A DNA stretch of 64,000 nucleotides from Pseudonocardia kujensis (GTDB taxonomy: Bacteria > Actinomycetota > Actinomycetes > Mycobacteriales > Pseudonocardiaceae): positions 62,001 through 126,000 of the forward strand of contig NZ_JAJSOK010000008.1 of assembly GCF_021283305.1 (NCBI RefSeq). Direction: 5' to 3'. The notes below the pieces were generated by a model. It had not been told where the DNA came from. It ran no database searches and was given only the letters and a program-made list of their open reading frames with translations. The translations under genes were made by a program, and so were the position numbers. Shown piece after piece: positions 44,238 through 53,485 of this stretch (position 1 is the stretch's first letter; every line of letters begins with the position of its first letter).

Positions 44238-45497
44238 ATGAGTCGCTGGACGCTGCCGCCCGACAGGATCCCGAGCGCCTGGTTCAACGTGGCGCCGCAC
44301 CTGCCGGAGCCGGTGGACCCGCCGCTGCACCCCGGCACCCGGGAACCCGTCGGTCCCGACGACCTGGCGCCGCTGTTCCCGATGGAGCTGATCGGGCAGG
44401 AGGTGTCGACCGCGCCGTGGATCGACGTCCCGGGCGAGGTCGTGGACATCCTGAAGCTGTGGCGCCCCACCCCGCTGGTCAGGGCCGAACGGCTGGAGCG
44501 GGCACTCGGTACGCCCGCGCGGATCTACTTCAAGGACGAGTCCGGCTCGCCGTCGGGCAGCCACAAGACCAACACCGCCGTGCCCCAGGCGTTCTACAAC
44601 GCCAAGGAGGGCATCACCCGCCTCACCACCGAGACCGGGGCCGGGCAGTGGGGCACCGCGCTGTCCTATGCGGCTGCGCAGTACGGCCTGGAGCTGCAGG
44701 TCTACATGGTCCGCGCCTCCTACGAGCAGAAGCCGTACCGCCGGGTCGCGATGGAGACCTGGGGCGGCTCGGTGGTCCCGTCCCCGGTGGACGAGCCAGG
44801 CCACCCCGGCTCGCTCGGCGCCGCGATCTCCGACGCCGTGCGGGACTGCGTGGGCCGCGAGGACACGCACTACGCCCTGGGCTCGGTGCTCAACCACGTG
44901 CTGCTGCACCAGACGGTGATCGGGCTCGAGGCCAAGGAGCAGCTGGAGCTGGCGGGCGAGCGGCTGCCGGACGTCGTCCTCGCGTCCTGCGGCGGCGGCT
45001 CCAACCTGGGCGGGATCACCTTCCCGTTCGTGCCGGACGGGGGCGTGCGGCTGCTCGCCGTCGAGCCGCTGTCCTGTCCGACGCTCACCCGTGGCCGGTT
45101 CGAGTACGACTTCGGGGACGTCGCCGGGCTGACCCCGCTCATGCCGATGTACACGCTCGGGCACGACTTCGTGCCGCCGTCCATCCACGCGGGCGGGCTG
45201 CGCTACCACGGCGACTCGCCGCTGGTGTCGGCACTGGTCAAGGCGGGTCGGATGGAGGCGGTGGCCTACCCGCAGGGCAAGGTGTTCGAGGCGGCGGTGC
45301 AGTTCGCCAAGGTCGAGGGCAAGATCCCGGCTCCGGAGTGCGCGCACGCGGTCCGGGCCGCGATCGACGAGGCGTTGGCCGCCAAGGAGACGGGGGAGGA
45401 GAAGGTGATCCTCTTCAACTACAGCGGGCACGGCTTCCTCGACCTGTCGGCCTACGACGACTACAACAACGGCCGGCTGCCGGAGGAGCAGGGCTGA
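44238..45497 (+). CDS. trpB: TrpB2-type tryptophan synthase beta chain
   Basis: A 419-residue fold-type II PLP enzyme of the stand-alone TrpB2 class. It has the long N-terminal segment typical of TrpB2 ([31 protein letters not shown]), the PLP lysine in [17 protein letters not shown], the phosphate loop [12 protein letters not shown] and the C-terminal [10 protein letters not shown]. No trpA or trpC is adjacent. TrpB2 enzymes use free indole or other nucleophiles rather than channelled indole, so it may salvage indole. The start codon coincides with a predicted transcription start. Confidence 0.9.
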   Translation: MSRWTLPPDRIPSAWFNVAPHLPEPVDPPLHPGTREPVGPDDLAPLFPMELIGQEVSTAPWIDVPGEVVDILKLWRPTPLVRAERLERALGTPARIYFKDESGSPSGSHKTNTAVPQAFYNAKEGITRLTTETGAGQWGTALSYAAAQYGLELQVYMVRASYEQKPYRRVAMETWGGSVVPSPVDEPGHPGSLGAAISDAVRDCVGREDTHYALGSVLNHVLLHQTVIGLEAKEQLELAGERLPDVVLASCGGGSNLGGITFPFVPDGGVRLLAVEPLSCPTLTRGRFEYDFGDVAGLTPLMPMYTLGHDFVPPSIHAGGLRYHGDSPLVSALVKAGRMEAVAYPQGKVFEAAVQFAKVEGKIPAPECAHAVRAAIDEALAAKETGEEKVILFNYSGHGFLDLSAYDDYNNGRLPEEQG

Positions 45498-45532
45498 GAC
45501 CCGGAGCGCGGTTTCCCGTCCGGCCCGGGGGC

Positions 45533-45538
45533 TAGCCT
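45533..45538 (+). promoter_or_regulatory. candidate -10 box of the YbhN-like gene
   Basis: TAGCCT fits TAnnnT. The leader would be about 24 nt and contains GGGGAGG. Confidence 0.4.
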
Positions 45539-45568
45539 GGGTCGGCGGCGGAGCACCGGGGAGGGTCC

Positions 45569-46690
45569 ATGGCAGTGCGGGCGCGCTCGGCCGTCTCGAC
45601 GGTGCTGTCCTGGCCGCTGCGCCACGCCAAGACGGTGCTGCACTGGATCCTGGTCGCGGCCGCGCTGGGCTACATCGCGTGGCAGATGCCGGACATGGTC
45701 CGCGCCGTCTGGGAGGCCGGGGACCCGTTGTCCCACATGCGGCCCGGCTGGCTCGCGCTCGCCGTGCTGCTCGCCGTGGCCGCGCTGGCGCTCTACGGCG
45801 AGCTGCACCGGTTCATGCTGGTGATCGGCGGCGCCCGGGTCCCGGGCCGTACGGTGCAGGCCATCACGTTCGCCGAGAACGCGATCGCCAACACCGTCCC
45901 GGTCGTCGGCGGCGCCGGCGCGCTCGCCTACTCGATCGCCCGGCTCCGCAGCCGGGGGGTCGACGCCGCGCTGGCCTCGTGGTCGGTGTTCCTGCCCGGC
46001 GCCCTGTCGACGATCGTCCTGCTGGTCGGCGCGGTCTTCATCGTCGGGGCCGCAGGCTGGATGCCGATGTGGCTCGCGGTGGTGGTGGCCGCCGCGATCG
46101 TCGTCGGGACGATGGGGTTCTGGTCGGTGCTCACGCACGCGTCGGTCCTGCACCGGATCCTGCTCGGCCTCGTGCACCTGTGGCGGCGGGTGCCGGGCGT
46201 GTGCCACGACTGCCGCGACAGCTGGGCCTCGAACCCGGAGGCCACCGCGAACCGGCTGGCCGAGCGCATCGACATCCTGCACCCGTCCCCGGTGCAGTGG
46301 CTGGTGCTCGCCGGCACGGCCCTGGCCAGCTGGGCGGGTGACTTCCTCGCCCTGCACGCCTGTGCCGAGGCCCTCGGACTCGACGCCCGGTGGACCACAC
46401 TCGCCCTCGGCTTCCTCGTGGTCCAGCTCAGCATCGCGCTTCAGGTGCTGCCCGGCGGGGCCGGCCTGGCCGAGACCGGGCTGCTCGGCGTGCTGCTCGC
46501 CGCGGGCGCGCCCGTGGCGCCCGCCGCCGCGACGGTGCTGGTCTACCGCCTGATCACGTGGCTGGGGCTGTCGGTGGTCGGCTGGATCGTCTACGCCGCG
46601 CAGATCCACCTCACGCCGCCGCACTGGCACCGGCACCGCAGCGCCGACGGCGAGCGCGAGCTGCCGCCGGGCACGGTGCCCAGCACCTGA
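45569..46690 (+). CDS. lysylphosphatidylglycerol synthase TM region / YbhN-like (UPF0104) membrane protein
   Basis: A 373-residue integral membrane protein with about eight helices. Family-typical features are the early helix WILVAAALGYIAWQM, a loop AITFAENAIANTVPVVGGAGALAYSIARLR, the mid-protein ALASWSVFLPGALSTIVLLVG and the conserved LQVLPGGAGLAETGLLGVLLAAG. It lacks the soluble aminoacyl-transferase domain of MprF, so it is more likely a lipid flippase-type or unknown-function member. The ATG has GGGGAGG upstream. The His/Arg-rich tail is cytosolic. Confidence 0.82.
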   Translation: MAVRARSAVSTVLSWPLRHAKTVLHWILVAAALGYIAWQMPDMVRAVWEAGDPLSHMRPGWLALAVLLAVAALALYGELHRFMLVIGGARVPGRTVQAITFAENAIANTVPVVGGAGALAYSIARLRSRGVDAALASWSVFLPGALSTIVLLVGAVFIVGAAGWMPMWLAVVVAAAIVVGTMGFWSVLTHASVLHRILLGLVHLWRRVPGVCHDCRDSWASNPEATANRLAERIDILHPSPVQWLVLAGTALASWAGDFLALHACAEALGLDARWTTLALGFLVVQLSIALQVLPGGAGLAETGLLGVLLAAGAPVAPAAATVLVYRLITWLGLSVVGWIVYAAQIHLTPPHWHRHRSADGERELPPGTVPST

Positions 46691-46700
46691 CCGGTCCCGC

Positions 46701-47150
46701 TCAGCAGCCGCACGGGGTGGTCAACGGGTCGGGGTCGGTCCGGCGGGTCCCGTCGGCCGTCTCGACGGGAAGGCCCTCGCGGATCCAGTACTCGATCCCG
46801 CCCAGCATCTCCTTCACCCGGAAGCCGGCCCGGGCGAGCGTGAGCGCACCGCGGGTCGCGCCGTCGCAGCCCGGGCCCCAGCAGTAGGTCACCACCGGGA
46901 CCGCCGGGTCGAGGTCGCCGGGCAGGGCGGCGTGCGGGAGGTGCACCGCGCCCGGCACGTGGCCCTGGTCCCAGGCCGCGCGGCTGCGGGTGTCCACGAG
47001 CACGAAGCCCGGGGCCGGTCCGGCGAGCGCGGTGTGCACGTCGGCCACGTCGGTGAGGCAGGCCAGCCGGGTCGCGAAGAACGCGGCCGCCTCGGCGGGC
47101 GGGGCGGGCCGGACGGCGAGGACGGGCGACGCCGCAGCGGAAAGGGCCAT
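46701..47150 (-). CDS. rhodanese-like sulfurtransferase domain protein
   Basis: A 149-residue single rhodanese domain: FVLVDTRSRAAWDQGHVPGAVHLPHA, then the active-site loop VVTYCWGPGCDGATRG with the persulfide Cys, and LARAGFRVKEMLGGIEYW. The C-terminus ends in PCGC, an extra CxC pair that could bind metal or relay sulfur. It is convergent with the YbhN-like gene. The sulfur acceptor is unknown. Confidence 0.85.
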   Translation of the reverse strand: MALSAAASPVLAVRPAPPAEAAAFFATRLACLTDVADVHTALAGPAPGFVLVDTRSRAAWDQGHVPGAVHLPHAALPGDLDPAVPVVTYCWGPGCDGATRGALTLARAGFRVKEMLGGIEYWIREGLPVETADGTRRTDPDPLTTPCGC

Positions 47151-47231
47151 GCCAGGAACGCTAGGGGGAAGATCGCGCTCCAGGAAGGCTGGTTCCCCGG
47201 TCGTTCGACGTTCTCGCCGTGGAATCCCCGG

Positions 47232-48416
47232 TCAGTCCACGACGACGCGGACGAGGCCGGCGGCCTGCTTCGCGCGCATCCGGGCGGTTTCGACGTCGTC
47301 CGCCGCGGCCACCGCGACGCCCATCCGCCGCTTCACGAAGCTCTCGGGCTTGCCGAAGAGCCGGAGGTCGGTCCCGGGCACGGCCAGCGCCGCGTCGACC
47401 CCCTCGAACCCGACGGCCTTCGCGTCGACCCCGCCGTAGATCACCGCGGAGGCGCCGGGGGAGCGGAGGGCGACGTCGACCGGCAGGCCCAGCACGGCGC
47501 GGGCGTGCAGCTCGAACTCCGAGAGCCGCTGGGTCGCCAGCGTGACCAGGCCGGTGTCGTGCGGCCGCGGGGAGACCTCCGAGAAGAGGACCTCGTCCCC
47601 CCGCACGAACAGCTCGACGCCGAAGACGCCGCGACCGCCGAGCGCCTCGGTGATCCGGCCGGAGACGTCCCGGGCGGCCGCCACGGCGGCGTCCGACATC
47701 GGCTGCGGCTGCCACGACTCGACGTAGTCCCCGCCCTCCTGGAGGTGCCCGATGGGCGCGCAGAAGTGGGTCCCGTCGGCCGCCCGCACGGTCAGCTGGG
47801 TGATCTCGTAGTCGAAGGCGACGAAGCCCTCGACGATGACCCGGGTACCCGCGACCCGGCCACCCGCCATCGCGTAGCCCCACGCCGGCTCCAGGTCCGC
47901 GGCGGAGCGCAGCACGGACTGTCCCTTGCCCGACGACGACATCACCGGCTTGAGCACGCACGGGTACCCGATCCCGCCGTCGATCGCGGTCCGCACCTCC
48001 TCCAGGGAGTCGGCGAACGCGTACGGCGAGGTGGGCAGCCCGAGCTCCTCGGCGGCGAGCCGGCGGATGCCCTCGCGGTCCATCGTCAGCCGGGTGGCGC
48101 GGGCGGTCGGGACGACCGTGGCCGTGCCGGCCTCCTCGACCCCCAGCAGCGCGGTGGTCGCGATCGCCTCGATCTCGGGGATGACGTACTGCGGCTGCTC
48201 CTGCTCGATCAGCGCCGTGAGCGCGACCGGGTCGGTCATGTCGATCGCGTGGGCACGGTGGGCGACCTGGTGGCCGGGCGCGTCCGGGTAGCGGTCGACC
48301 GCCACGACCTCGACACCCAGCCGTTGGAAGGCGATCACGACCTCCTTCCCGAGCTCGCCGGCGCCGAGCAGCATGACGCGGGTCGCGGAGGGGGCGAGCG
48401 GGGTGCCGATGCGCAT
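47232..48416 (-). CDS. purT: formate-dependent phosphoribosylglycinamide formyltransferase (PurT)
   Basis: A 394-residue ATP-grasp enzyme that formylates GAR with formate and ATP, the folate-independent alternative to PurN. Motifs are [53 protein letters not shown] (ATP-grasp), [20 protein letters not shown], and LFGKPES near the end. The ATG coincides with a predicted transcription start, so the mRNA is probably leaderless. Its presence suggests formate recycling into purines. Confidence 0.94.
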   Translation of the reverse strand: MRIGTPLAPSATRVMLLGAGELGKEVVIAFQRLGVEVVAVDRYPDAPGHQVAHRAHAIDMTDPVALTALIEQEQPQYVIPEIEAIATTALLGVEEAGTATVVPTARATRLTMDREGIRRLAAEELGLPTSPYAFADSLEEVRTAIDGGIGYPCVLKPVMSSSGKGQSVLRSAADLEPAWGYAMAGGRVAGTRVIVEGFVAFDYEITQLTVRAADGTHFCAPIGHLQEGGDYVESWQPQPMSDAAVAAARDVSGRITEALGGRGVFGVELFVRGDEVLFSEVSPRPHDTGLVTLATQRLSEFELHARAVLGLPVDVALRSPGASAVIYGGVDAKAVGFEGVDAALAVPGTDLRLFGKPESFVKRRMGVAVAAADDVETARMRAKQAAGLVRVVVD

Positions 48417-48422
48417 GCGGTC

Positions 48423-48428
48423 AGCTTA
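48423..48428 (-). promoter_or_regulatory. -10 box predicting a leaderless purT transcript
   Basis: On the minus strand TAAGCT is followed by exactly 6 nt and then the purT ATG. No ribosome-binding site is present. Confidence 0.55.
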
Positions 48429-48457
48429 GGTTCCGCGGAGATCGGCACCCCGGCCGC

Positions 48458-48946
48458 TCACGCGTCCGCCTTCTCGCCGAGGTAGGCCTTCCGCATCGCC
48501 TCGACGTCCGGCTTGCCGAACTGCGAGAGCATCTCCTGCATCGTCCGGTTGGCCTTCGCGGTGTCCGGGTCCTTCATCCACTCCTCGGCCTCCAGCGACA
48601 CGACCTGCCAGGACACGCCGAACCTGTCCTTCAGCCAGCCGCACGGCTGGGGCTCGCCGCCCTCGATCAGCGCGTCCCAGTACCGGTCGATCTCCTCGGT
48701 GGACTCGCAGGGCACCACGAACGAGATCGCCTCGCTGTGCGGGAACTGCGGCCCGCCGTTGAGCCCGGCGAAGTCGCGGCCGTCGAGCGTGAAGTACGCG
48801 ATCATGACCTCACCGGCGGGGCCGGGCGCACCCTCGGGGTACCGCTGGATCTCGGTGATCTCCGAGTTCGGGAACACGGAGGTGTAGAACTCGGCGGCCT
48901 GCTGCGCCTGGCCGTCGAACCACAGGCAGGTGGTGATCTGCTTCAT
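48458..48946 (-). CDS. VOC / PhnB-like (3-demethylubiquinone methyltransferase-fold) protein
   Basis: 162 residues of the glyoxalase/PhnB fold: ITTCLWFDGQAQQAAEFYTSVFPNSEI, then YFTLDGRDFAGLNGGPQF, ISFVVPCESTEEIDRYWDAL, and CGWLKDRFGVSWQVV. The full-length family often binds no metal and has no assigned reaction despite its historic name. The ATG at 48946 has GAGGAG upstream on the minus strand. It is transcribed toward purT and divergent from asnC. Confidence 0.85.
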   Translation of the reverse strand: MKQITTCLWFDGQAQQAAEFYTSVFPNSEITEIQRYPEGAPGPAGEVMIAYFTLDGRDFAGLNGGPQFPHSEAISFVVPCESTEEIDRYWDALIEGGEPQPCGWLKDRFGVSWQVVSLEAEEWMKDPDTAKANRTMQEMLSQFGKPDVEAMRKAYLGEKADA

Positions 48947-49041
48947 CGGGGTCTCCTCGTGTCGTCCTGTGCCGTTGCAGGGGAGACGGCACGAACCGGA
49001 CGAAGTCATCGCCGTCGGCGCGGTGTCGTGGATTCGACGGC

Positions 49042-49047
49042 TAGAGT
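49042..49047 (+). promoter_or_regulatory. -10 box predicting a leaderless asnC-type transcript
   Basis: TAGAGT is followed by exactly 6 nt and then the ATG at 49054. No ribosome-binding site is present. Confidence 0.6.
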
Positions 49048-49053
49048 GCCGCC

Positions 49054-49551
49054 ATGGCCGTGGATTCCCTCGACGACACCGACTGGCGCCTGCTGGAAGC
49101 CCTGCAGCGCGACGGGCGGGCGAGCTACGCCGACCTGGGCCGGCTGGTCGGGCTCTCGCCCAGCGCGGTCACCGAGCGGGTGCGACGGCTGGAGGAGACC
49201 GGGGTGATCACCGGCTACGGCTGCGAGGTCGACCCCGAGAAGCTCGGGCTGCCGATCATGGCCCTGGTCCGGCTGCGCTACCCGAACGGGAACCACACGC
49301 CCTTCCGCGACCTGCTCGCCACCACCCCGGAGATCATCGAGGCGCACCACGTCACGGGCGAGGACTGCTTCGTGCTCACGGTCCGCACCCGCACGATGCG
49401 GCACCTGGAGGAGGTCACGGGCCGGGTCGCGGGGCTCGGCGGCGTCACCACCAGCGTCGTCTACTCCAGCCCGCTGCCGCGCCGCTCGGTGGTCGCCGGC
49501 GCGGTGCACGCCCGCGCCGCCGCGGCGGCCCGCGCCCCCCACCGCCGCTAG
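49054..49551 (+). CDS. Lrp/AsnC family transcriptional regulator
   Basis: 165 residues. The N-terminal winged helix is LDDTDWRLLEALQRDGRASYADLGRLVGLSPSAVTERVRRLEETGVI. The C-terminal RAM ligand domain is GYGCEVDPEKLGLPIMALVRL ... HHVTGEDCFVLTVRTRTMRHLEEV. A basic Ala/Arg-rich tail ends the protein. Such regulators sense amino acids or related metabolites; the target may be the divergent VOC gene or itself. Its TAG stop touches the first copy of the 41-bp-period palindrome array. Confidence 0.92.
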   Translation: MAVDSLDDTDWRLLEALQRDGRASYADLGRLVGLSPSAVTERVRRLEETGVITGYGCEVDPEKLGLPIMALVRLRYPNGNHTPFRDLLATTPEIIEAHHVTGEDCFVLTVRTRTMRHLEEVTGRVAGLGGVTTSVVYSSPLPRRSVVAGAVHARAAAAARAPHRR

Positions 49552-49693
49552 CATCATGGAACCATAACGCGCATTTCCCGACGCCCGAGAAGCGTTATGG
49601 AACCATAACGCGACAATTCAGCGGGTTGAGGCGCGTTATGGAACCATAATGCGCGAATTGAGGCCCTTGGAGCGCGCTATGGTTCCATAACGC
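49551..49693. repeat. four-copy array of a 20-bp near-palindrome at exact 41-bp period
   Basis: Cores start at 49551, 49592, 49633 and 49674, each 41 bp apart, with three unlike 21-nt spacers. The consensus is GCGTTATGGAACCATAACGC, 9-bp arms around AA. Copy 1 (49551) has a degenerate left arm, copy 2 (49592) is perfect, copy 3 (49633) has one changed arm base, and copy 4 (49674) is inverted (centre TT). The array exactly fills the gap between the stop codons of two convergent genes. Confidence 0.92.
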
Positions 49694-49695
49694 GA

Positions 49696-50076
49696 TCAGG
49701 GGTCGAGGAGGGCGAGAAGGGCGCCGGGCTTCGCCGTGGAGGCGCCCACGGCGTGGAGGAGCCGGGTGAGCTCCCGGTCGGCGGTCACCACGCACACGTC
49801 CTCGTCGCGCTCGCCGAGGTCGTGGGCGAGCTCGACCATCGCCGAGTCCCCGTCCGCGGGCGCGAGCAGGACCTCGAGGCCCTCGGGGACCTCGGCCCGC
49901 TTGGCCGCGCCCTCCAGCACCAGCAGGATCCGGTCGCCCAGCGACGCCAGCACCCCCGCGTCCCGGGCGTCGGCGAGCTGCGCGGCCAGCCGGGACGCCG
50001 CGCCCGCCCGGTCGCGCCACCAGCCGTCCGGGCGGGAGCCGACCACGTTGGCGCCGTCGACGATCAGGTGGCGCAC
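49696..50076 (-). CDS. NYN (PIN-like) domain protein
   Basis: 126 residues with a PIN-like NYN fold: LIVDGANVVGSRPDGWWRDR (first acidic metal residue), LVLEGAAKRA, GDSAMVELAHDL, and VCVVTADRELTRLLHAVGA (later acidic residues). NYN proteins are usually metal-dependent RNases. The GTG at 50076 lies 11 nt after pgl, so it is the last gene of the pentose-phosphate operon. The TGA stop is followed 3 nt later by the palindrome array. Confidence 0.82.
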   Translation of the reverse strand: MRHLIVDGANVVGSRPDGWWRDRAGAASRLAAQLADARDAGVLASLGDRILLVLEGAAKRAEVPEGLEVLLAPADGDSAMVELAHDLGERDEDVCVVTADRELTRLLHAVGASTAKPGALLALLDP

Positions 50077-50087
50077 GGTGCCGCCCC

Positions 50088-50867
50088 TCAGGGGTTGCGC
50101 AGGTCCGAGGGCAGCTTCGACGCCGCCGCACGGTCGAGGAGCCAGCGGGTGCGCAGCCGGCCCCGGGCGCCCGCGACCGGGATCGCGACCTCGCCCGCGC
50201 CGCCCAGCGCCATGCTGACGGCGGCGGCCTTCTCCTCGCCGGCCGTCACGATCCAGACCTCCTGCGAGGTCCGGATGGCCGGCAGCGACAGCGAGACCCG
50301 GGTCGGCGGGGGCTTCGGGCAGTTGTAGACCGGGATGACGGTCCGCTCGGTCTCGTAGACCGCCGGCGACTCCGGGAAGACGGACGCGGTGTGCCCCTCC
50401 CCGCCCATGCCCAGCAGCGTGATCTCGAAGGCCGGCACGTCGCCGTGGTCCTCGGGCCGGGCCTTGCGGGCGAGCAGGTCGGCGTACTCCGCGGCGGCCT
50501 CGTCGGCGCCCGACGGCCCGGTGCCCACGTCCGCGCCCATCGGGTAGACCAGCGCGGGGTCGACGCCGACGTGGTCGAGCAGCGCCTCGCGGGCCTGGGT
50601 CTCGTTGCGCTCGGGGTCGCCGGCGGGCAGGAACCGCTCGTCGCCCCAGTAGAACTCCACGCGGGACCAGTCCACCGCGGCCCGGGCCGGCGAGTCGCGG
50701 ATGTGGGCGAGGAGCTTGATGCCCACGCCGCCGCCGGTCAGCACCAGCCGCGGGATGTTCCCGGTGGCCTGCAGGTCGACGAGCCGGGTCACCAGCCGCG
50801 CCGCGGTGGCCGCGGCGAGGACGTCGGCGTCGGAGTGGATGGTGATCTCGGGGGCGCCGCTGCTCAC
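50088..50867 (-). CDS. pgl: 6-phosphogluconolactonase
   Basis: A 259-residue DevB-type lactonase, which opens 6-phosphogluconolactone after the Zwf reaction. Motifs are LVLTGGGVGIKLLAHI, VEFYWGDERFLPAGDPERNE, the active-site LLGMGGEGHTASVFPES and the late WIVTAGEEKA. The GTG at 50867 overlaps the opcA stop (GTGA). Confidence 0.94.
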   Translation of the reverse strand: MSSGAPEITIHSDADVLAAATAARLVTRLVDLQATGNIPRLVLTGGGVGIKLLAHIRDSPARAAVDWSRVEFYWGDERFLPAGDPERNETQAREALLDHVGVDPALVYPMGADVGTGPSGADEAAAEYADLLARKARPEDHGDVPAFEITLLGMGGEGHTASVFPESPAVYETERTVIPVYNCPKPPPTRVSLSLPAIRTSQEVWIVTAGEEKAAAVSMALGGAGEVAIPVAGARGRLRTRWLLDRAAASKLPSDLRNP

Positions 50868-51808
50868 ACCTGCACCGCCGTCCGGCCGCGGGAGACGTGG
50901 TCGACGCCGGCGAGGGCCTCGCCGTAGGTGTCGTCCGGATCGAGCCGGCGCAGCTCCTCGGCGAGGCAGTCCGGCACCCCCCGGCGGGCCAGCGCGATCA
51001 TCCGGTCCGGCTGACCGGGCTGGGACAGCGTGGCCGTCTTGCCGTCCGGCCGGACCAGCTCGACCGGGCCGGCCGCCCGGGTGAGCCGGACCAGCGACAT
51101 GCCCTGGCCGCGCGCGGCGGGGGAGCGCTTGACCTTCACCCCGAGCCGGGTGACCAGCCAGCCCGCGAGCAGGTCGGTCGACGGCGAGACCTGCTCGCCC
51201 GCGACCAGCGCGCCGGTGACCTCGTCGTGCGGCGGGAAGTCCAGCGCCGCGGCCAGCAGTGCGCGCCACTGGGTGAGCCGGGTCCAGGTGAGGTCGGTGT
51301 CGCCGGCGACGTGGTGCGCCCGCCGCTGCTCGAACGCCTTGATCGGGTTCTTCGACGACAGCGCGTCGGTGATGCGGCGCTGGGCGAGCTCGCCGATCGG
51401 GTCCTCGGCCGGCACGGCCGGGGCCTCCTCCGGCCACCACGCGACCACCGGGGCGTCGGGCAGCAGCAGCGGCATCACCATGCCGGCGCCGGCCTCGCCC
51501 CCGGCCAGCGCGCCGTAGCCGCGCAGCACGATCACCTCGCTGGCGCCGGCGTCGCCGCCGACCCGGATCTGCGCGTCGAGCCGGGCCGCGGCCTTCCGCT
51601 GGCCCCGCGCCAGGACGATCACCCGGCACGGGTGCTCGCGGCTGGCGGTGTTGGCGGCCTCGATGGCGCTCTCGATCGAGGCGCCGTCGTCGGTGACGAC
51701 GACGAGGGTGAGCACGCGGCCGAGGGCGAGCACGCCGCCGCGCTCGCGCAGCTCGACCAGCTTCTTGTTGACCGCCGAGGTGTTGCTCGACGGAAGGTCG
51801 ACGATCAT
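50864..51808 (-). CDS. opcA: OpcA, glucose-6-phosphate dehydrogenase assembly factor
   Basis: A 314-residue protein found beside zwf in actinobacteria and cyanobacteria, which stabilises and redox-tunes G6PDH. It has RVLTLVVVTDDG, HPCRVIVLARG, MVMPLLLPDAPVVAWWPE, DPIGELAQRRITDA, and TDLTWTRLTQWRALLAAALD. The ATG has GAGGAG upstream. It is 51 nt after zwf and overlaps pgl. Confidence 0.93.
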   Translation of the reverse strand: MIVDLPSSNTSAVNKKLVELRERGGVLALGRVLTLVVVTDDGASIESAIEAANTASREHPCRVIVLARGQRKAAARLDAQIRVGGDAGASEVIVLRGYGALAGGEAGAGMVMPLLLPDAPVVAWWPEEAPAVPAEDPIGELAQRRITDALSSKNPIKAFEQRRAHHVAGDTDLTWTRLTQWRALLAAALDFPPHDEVTGALVAGEQVSPSTDLLAGWLVTRLGVKVKRSPAARGQGMSLVRLTRAAGPVELVRPDGKTATLSQPGQPDRMIALARRGVPDCLAEELRRLDPDDTYGEALAGVDHVSRGRTAVQV

Positions 51809-51859
51809 TCCCGTGGCTCCTCGGGGACTAGGGGCAGGTCGATGCGGCCGTGCGCACGC

Positions 51860-53422
51860 TCACGGTCGGCGCCAGGTGCGGCCGGTCCGGGCGAGCATCT
51901 CGTTGGCCTGCTCGGGGCCCCACGATCCCGCGGGGTAGGGCGGCGGCCCCTCCGGCAGTGCGTGCCAGTGCTCGATGACCGGGTCGAGGATCTCCCAGGA
52001 CCGCTCGACCTCCTCGTTCACCGGGAACAGCGAGGGCTCGCCGAGCAGCACGTCGAGGATGAGCCGCTCGTAGGCCTCGGGGGAGGCCTCGGTGAACGCC
52101 GTGCCGTAGCCGAAGTCCATCGTGACGTCCCGGACCTCCATCTGGCTGCCCGGCACCTTCGACCCGAACCGCATGGTCACGCCCTCGTCCGGCTGCACCC
52201 GGATGACCAGCGCGTTCTGCCCCAGCTCCTCGGTCATCGTGGAGTCGAACGGCAGGTGCGGCGCCCGCTTGAAGATCACCGCGATCTCGGTGACCCGGCG
52301 GCCGAGACGCTTGCCCGTGCGCAGGTAGAACGGGACGCCCGCCCAGCGGCGGGTCTCGATCTCGCAGGTGATCGCGGCGTAGGTCTCGGTGGTGGAGTTC
52401 GGGTCGTAGCCCTCCTCCTCCTTGAGCCCGCGGACCAGCTCCCCGCCCTGCCAGCCGCCGCTGTACTGCCCGCGGGCGGTGGTCTCGTCGAGCGGCTGGA
52501 CCAGCTTGGTGGCCCGCAGCACCTTGATCTTCTCGCCGCGCAGCTCGTCGGAGGAGAAGGAGGTCGGCTCCTCCATCGCCGTGAACGCCAGCAGCTGCAG
52601 CAGGTGGTTCTGGATGACGTCGCGCGCGGCGCCGATGCCGTCGTAGTAGCCCGCGCGCCCGCCCAGACCGATGTCCTCGGCCATGGTGATCTGCACGTGG
52701 TCGACGTAGTTGCTGTTCCAGATCGGCTCGAACAGCTGGTTGGCGAAGCGCAGCGCCAGGACGTTCTGCACCGTCTCCTTGCCGAGGTAGTGGTCGATCC
52801 GGAAGACCGAGTCCTCGGGGAAGACGTCGTTGACGATCGCGTTGAGCTCCTTGGCCGACTGCAGGTCGTGGCCGAAGGGCTTCTCGATGACGACCCGGCG
52901 CCACTGGTCGTCGTTCTGCGCGGACAGGCCCGACCGCGCCAGCTGCTTGCACACCACGGGGAAGGCCGAGGGCGGGATCGACAGGTAGAAGGCGTGGTTA
53001 CCGCCGGTCCCGCGGACCCGGTCGAGGTCGCGCACGGTCTGCTCGAGCCGGTCGAAGGCGTCGTCGTCGTCGAACGAGCCCTGCACGAAGCGGAAGCCCT
53101 CGGCGAGCCGGTCCCACACCTCCTGGCGGAACGGCGTGCGCGCGTGCTGCTTCACGGCCTCGTGCACGACCTGGCCGAAGTCCTGCTCGTCCCAGTCCCG
53201 GCGGGCGAAGCCGGTGAGCGCGAAACCCGGCGGCAGCAGCCCCCGGTTCGCGAGGTCGTAGATGGCCGGCATGAGCTTCTTGCGCGACAGGTCACCGGTC
53301 ACGCCGAAGATCACGAGCCCGCACGGGCCCGCGATGCGGGGGAGCCGCTTGTCGCGCGGATCGCGCAGCGGGTTCACCCACTTCGCGGTCGTGGCGGGGA
53401 TGCCCTTGGTCCCGCTGGTCAT
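51860..53422 (-). CDS. zwf: glucose-6-phosphate 1-dehydrogenase
   Basis: A 520-residue enzyme making NADPH and 6-phosphogluconolactone. The coenzyme fold is LVIFGVTGDLSRKKLMPAIYDL, and EKPFGHDLQSA precedes the active site RIDHYLGKETVQN (catalytic His, Lys). Length is typical. The ATG at 53422 has a GGAG upstream. It is followed by opcA and pgl, so the whole oxidative branch is one unit. Confidence 0.97.
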   Translation of the reverse strand: MTSGTKGIPATTAKWVNPLRDPRDKRLPRIAGPCGLVIFGVTGDLSRKKLMPAIYDLANRGLLPPGFALTGFARRDWDEQDFGQVVHEAVKQHARTPFRQEVWDRLAEGFRFVQGSFDDDDAFDRLEQTVRDLDRVRGTGGNHAFYLSIPPSAFPVVCKQLARSGLSAQNDDQWRRVVIEKPFGHDLQSAKELNAIVNDVFPEDSVFRIDHYLGKETVQNVLALRFANQLFEPIWNSNYVDHVQITMAEDIGLGGRAGYYDGIGAARDVIQNHLLQLLAFTAMEEPTSFSSDELRGEKIKVLRATKLVQPLDETTARGQYSGGWQGGELVRGLKEEEGYDPNSTTETYAAITCEIETRRWAGVPFYLRTGKRLGRRVTEIAVIFKRAPHLPFDSTMTEELGQNALVIRVQPDEGVTMRFGSKVPGSQMEVRDVTMDFGYGTAFTEASPEAYERLILDVLLGEPSLFPVNEEVERSWEILDPVIEHWHALPEGPPPYPAGSWGPEQANEMLARTGRTWRRP

Positions 53423-53485
53423 GACACGCTCCGTCTCTCGGCTCGGTCGGTCGGCCCGGGTGGCTCGGTCGGCTCGGCCGCGCGG

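Noticed and set aside
49551-49693. CRISPR array
   Set aside because: Regular repeat-spacer spacing looks CRISPR-like, but repeats are only 20 bp and vary between copies, one copy is inverted, spacers are 21 nt and partly alike, and no cas gene is nearby.
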